Part shown: one piece after another, positions 62,284 to 64,000 of the stretch | Layout of the letters: each line of letters starts with the position of its first letter | Numbering within the stretch: position 1 is the stretch's first letter | NCBI RefSeq assembly: GCF_021166585.1 | Contig: NZ_JAJOZE010000004.1 | Coordinates: 186,001-250,000 of the forward strand | Source of the DNA: Metabacillus kandeliae | GTDB lineage: Bacteria > Bacillota > Bacilli > Bacillales > Bacillaceae | Length of the DNA: 64,000 bases | Reading direction: 5' to 3' | Translations under genes and position numbers: made by a program | Notes under the pieces: generated by a model | Databases searched by the model: none | Told to the model about the DNA's origin: nothing | What the model saw: only the letters and a program-made list of their open reading frames with translations

Positions 62284-62308
62284 CGCCTGCATTGCGGGCT
62301 TTTTTTGT
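62284..62308 (+). terminator. Weak terminator after the kinase gene
   Basis: GCCTGC-att-GCGGGC followed by TTTTTTTG; 6-bp stem with one G-T pair. Confidence 0.55.
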
Positions 62309-62333
62309 TGTTTTTTAAAAAGTTGGCGACAAA

Positions 62334-62362
62334 AAAAGAGAAGGCTTGAGCCTTCTCTTTAA
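62334..62362 (-). terminator. Terminator after the NlpC/P60 gene
   Basis: AAAGAGAAGGCT-CAAGCCTTCTCTTT with a T-run on the minus strand; it may also act on the plus strand. Confidence 0.85.
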
Positions 62363-62365
62363 GAT

Positions 62366-62803
62366 TTATATTCTTTTGGCGCCGATATACATCGGGTGCC
62401 AATAGCTGTTGTTTGTTTTTGCAATGGAAACGCCTTTAGAAGTAGCTGCCTGAATCATCTGGCCGTTTCCTATGTACATTGCCACATGTGTTGGTCTTGA
62501 TGCCTTGTTTGGAGCAAAGAACATGAGGTCGCCTAGTGATAAAGTATTCACGCGTGTTCCTTTTGAGTACATTTCTGCTGCCGTTCTCGGTAAGGCTTTT
62601 CCAGCTTTTGAGTAAGAGTATTTAACCAGGCCTGAGCAGTCAAATCCGCGCGGTGACATTCCGCCCCAGGAATATTTTACTCCTAAGTAAGACTTTGCTA
62701 CTGTAATGGCCTTGGATTGGTAGCTTGCTGCGTGGCTTACAGTAGGTGAAACAGTGATTATCATCGTAAGAAGAAACAGTGTCGTTATCATTTTCTTAAG
62801 CAT
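62366..62803 (-). CDS. Secreted NlpC/P60 endopeptidase
   Basis: A 145-residue exported cell-wall hydrolase. A signal peptide (MLKKMITTLFLLTMIITVSP, cleavage at VSHA-A, about residue 26) is followed only by the NlpC/P60 catalytic domain. The nucleophile Cys56 is in GFDCSGLV, His106 in THVAMYIG, and the polar third residue probably lies in GQMIQAA. It would cut D-Glu-diaminopimelate peptide bonds. No SH3 or LysM anchor is present, so it is a minimal secreted enzyme. It is monocistronic on the minus strand. Confidence 0.9.
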   Translation of the reverse strand: MLKKMITTLFLLTMIITVSPTVSHAASYQSKAITVAKSYLGVKYSWGGMSPRGFDCSGLVKYSYSKAGKALPRTAAEMYSKGTRVNTLSLGDLMFFAPNKASRPTHVAMYIGNGQMIQAATSKGVSIAKTNNSYWHPMYIGAKRI

Positions 62804-63054
62804 AATGTTATTCCCCTTGCTGTTATTTTCTAAACCTAATTTACTAGATTAAGGTTAAAGGCACATAACAGCAGTATTACAATTATGTTACAATATGTCC
62901 TTTTTTGTCCTTTTTAAGGAAATATCGAGGTTTTATACCATATTTTACCTAAAAATTTGTTGTATGAACCATTTCTGATGAAATTATTCTAGTTGATAGG
63001 GGAAAAAGTTCCGTGAAATAAGGCTGAGCTTCCGCTTCCTTTGCTTTGATTGCA

Positions 63055-63082
63055 GAAAAAAAGCATTCCGTTGAGGAATGCT
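63055..63082 (-). terminator. Terminator after the MFS gene
   Basis: AGCATTCC-loop-GGAATGCTTTTTTT on the minus strand; the T-run lies outside the stop codon. Confidence 0.8.
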
Positions 63083-64000
63083 ACAAGCTTTTTCCGTTTG
63101 TTTCCTCTTTCCACCATAGCGCTTCTTCGGGCTCTTTTAAAACTTCTTTTATTTCTGTTTGCATATCAACTGCAGGCATGGATCCTCTTAGGGACTTGCC
63201 TGCTGTTTCTTTTACAAAAAACGCCATAACGATGATGCCGATCACTGAAGAGCCGATTAAGTAAAAAGCGGGAATATAATTGTTATGTGTCAGACTGATC
63301 AGCCATGCAACCAAGAGAGGGGCTGTGCCTCCAAACAGGGAAGTTGAAACATTATAAGTAACAGAAAGTGCACCGTATCTTACACGAGTAAAAAATAAAG
63401 ATGGCAGCATGGCCGGCATCGTTCCCTGAAAGGATGTCAGGAAGATGGCCAGAATCATGATTCCTAAAAAGACGAACAGGCTGTTTCCGCTGCCGATCAT
63501 CATAAAAGCGGGAATGGACAACAGAACATATCCAATCAGGCCTCCAATAATGACTTTCTTTCTCCCGATTTTATCTCCGAGATAGCCCATGAAAAGAACA
63601 ATAGGAATCATAACGGCCATAACGATTAGCGTTAGCAGAAGGCCTTTTGTTTCACCGTAATTCAGCACAGCGCTCAAATGCGACGGCATATAGGATAGAA
63701 CCGTATAGTTGCTGATATTATAAAAGAATACTACGATGATGCCGATCAGCATTGGTTTCCAATAATCCTTGAAGGTTTCTGTCATGCTTGACTGATGCAG
63801 AGCATCATTTTCTGATTCTTCCATTGCTTCAAATGCAGGAGTTTCTGCTAAATGGCTCCGCAAATAAAAACCGACGATGCCGATAGGCCCTGCAATAAAG
63901 AAAGGAATTCTCCAGCCCCATTGTGTCATCGCTTCTTCTCCGAGAATAAACGTAAGCAGTGTGACAAGTCCTGCTCCTGCAACATAGCCGATCAATGTAC
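63081..64000 (-). CDS. MFS transporter, ProP/metabolite:H+ symporter type (5' end beyond window)
   Basis: The frame is open to the window edge, so only the C-terminal part (about 305 residues) is visible. It shows about eight membrane segments. MGYLGDKIGRKKVIIGG is the MFS loop motif between helices, and FYLRSHLAETPAFEAMEESE is typical of the proline/betaine and dicarboxylate symporter subfamily. The substrate cannot be told from this part. The Met near 63995 is probably internal. Confidence 0.85.
   Translation of the reverse strand, partial: TLIGYVAGAGLVTLLTFILGEEAMTQWGWRIPFFIAGPIGIVGFYLRSHLAETPAFEAMEESENDALHQSSMTETFKDYWKPMLIGIIVVFFYNISNYTVLSYMPSHLSAVLNYGETKGLLLTLIVMAVMIPIVLFMGYLGDKIGRKKVIIGGLIGYVLLSIPAFMMIGSGNSLFVFLGIMILAIFLTSFQGTMPAMLPSLFFTRVRYGALSVTYNVSTSLFGGTAPLLVAWLISLTHNNYIPAFYLIGSSVIGIIVMAFFVKETAGKSLRGSMPAVDMQTEIKEVLKEPEEALWWKEETNGKSL

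Overview
This window is chromosomal core sequence from a Bacillaceae species (Bacillus sensu lato, not B. subtilis itself). Gene order largely follows the B. subtilis argF-yjc segment: argD-carAB-argF, yjzC, yjzD, yjaU, yjaV, comZ, fabH-fabF, yjaZ, yjbA, trpS, oppABCDF, yjbC, spx, yjbE, mecA, coiA, pepF, roxS, spxH-yjbI, cwlQ-yjbK, yjbL-sasB-nadF-yjbO, prpE, yjbQ, fabI, cotO, the cotZ/cotY and cotX/W/V coat genes, yjcA, yjcZ, spoVIF, yjcD, yjcFGH, metI-metC. Relative to that order as I recall it, med, the app oligopeptide operon and the tenA/thi genes are missing. A DUF4015 glycosidase-like gene with a cysteine dioxygenase, cls, mgtE, csaA, a DUF421 gene and a PPOX-like gene have been added. 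I see no phage, transposase or CRISPR array.

Layout. 1-5.5 kb: end of the arginine/carbamoyl-phosphate operon. 5.5-13 kb: small genes and fatty-acid initiation/elongation (fabH-fabF) behind a FapR-type operator. 13-15 kb: trpS with a tryptophan T-box on the minus strand. 15-21 kb: oligopeptide permease. 21-35 kb: proteostasis, redox and competence genes (spx, mecA, coiA, pepF, the sRNA RoxS, and spxH with truncated hemoglobin). 35-43 kb: alarmone, NAD kinase, pseudouridine synthase, PrpE, MgtE, YjbQ and FabI. 43-49 kb: spore coat and late-sporulation cluster with recognisable GerE, SigK-like and SigE-like sites. 49-56 kb: YjcD helicase and accessory enzymes. 56-59 kb: metI-metC behind a SAM (S-box) riboswitch. 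59-64 kb: DsbA-like oxidoreductase, tRNA-Val, an RsbR-like stressosome protein, an orphan sporulation-type histidine kinase, an NlpC/P60 hydrolase and a truncated MFS transporter.

The genes form several connected circuits. Spx, its adaptor SpxH, the ClpC adaptor MecA, ComZ and CoiA lie close together and link thiol stress, regulated proteolysis and competence. RoxS carries Rex-like and ResD-like sites and sits beside the hemoglobin gene, consistent with redox/NO control. fabH-F and fabI share FapR-type operators. Three families of intergenic repeats (A: about 125-nt hairpin units; B: a GC-rich element; C: GGGGACAG-rich blocks) are the main structure not explained by genes. I found no convincing previously undescribed multi-gene system. 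The most interesting items are the repeats at gene ends, a CoiA-like cysteine/histidine motif on the YjcD helicase, the adjacent RsbR-like and kinase genes with similar sensor regions, and small unrecognised genes inside the coat cluster.
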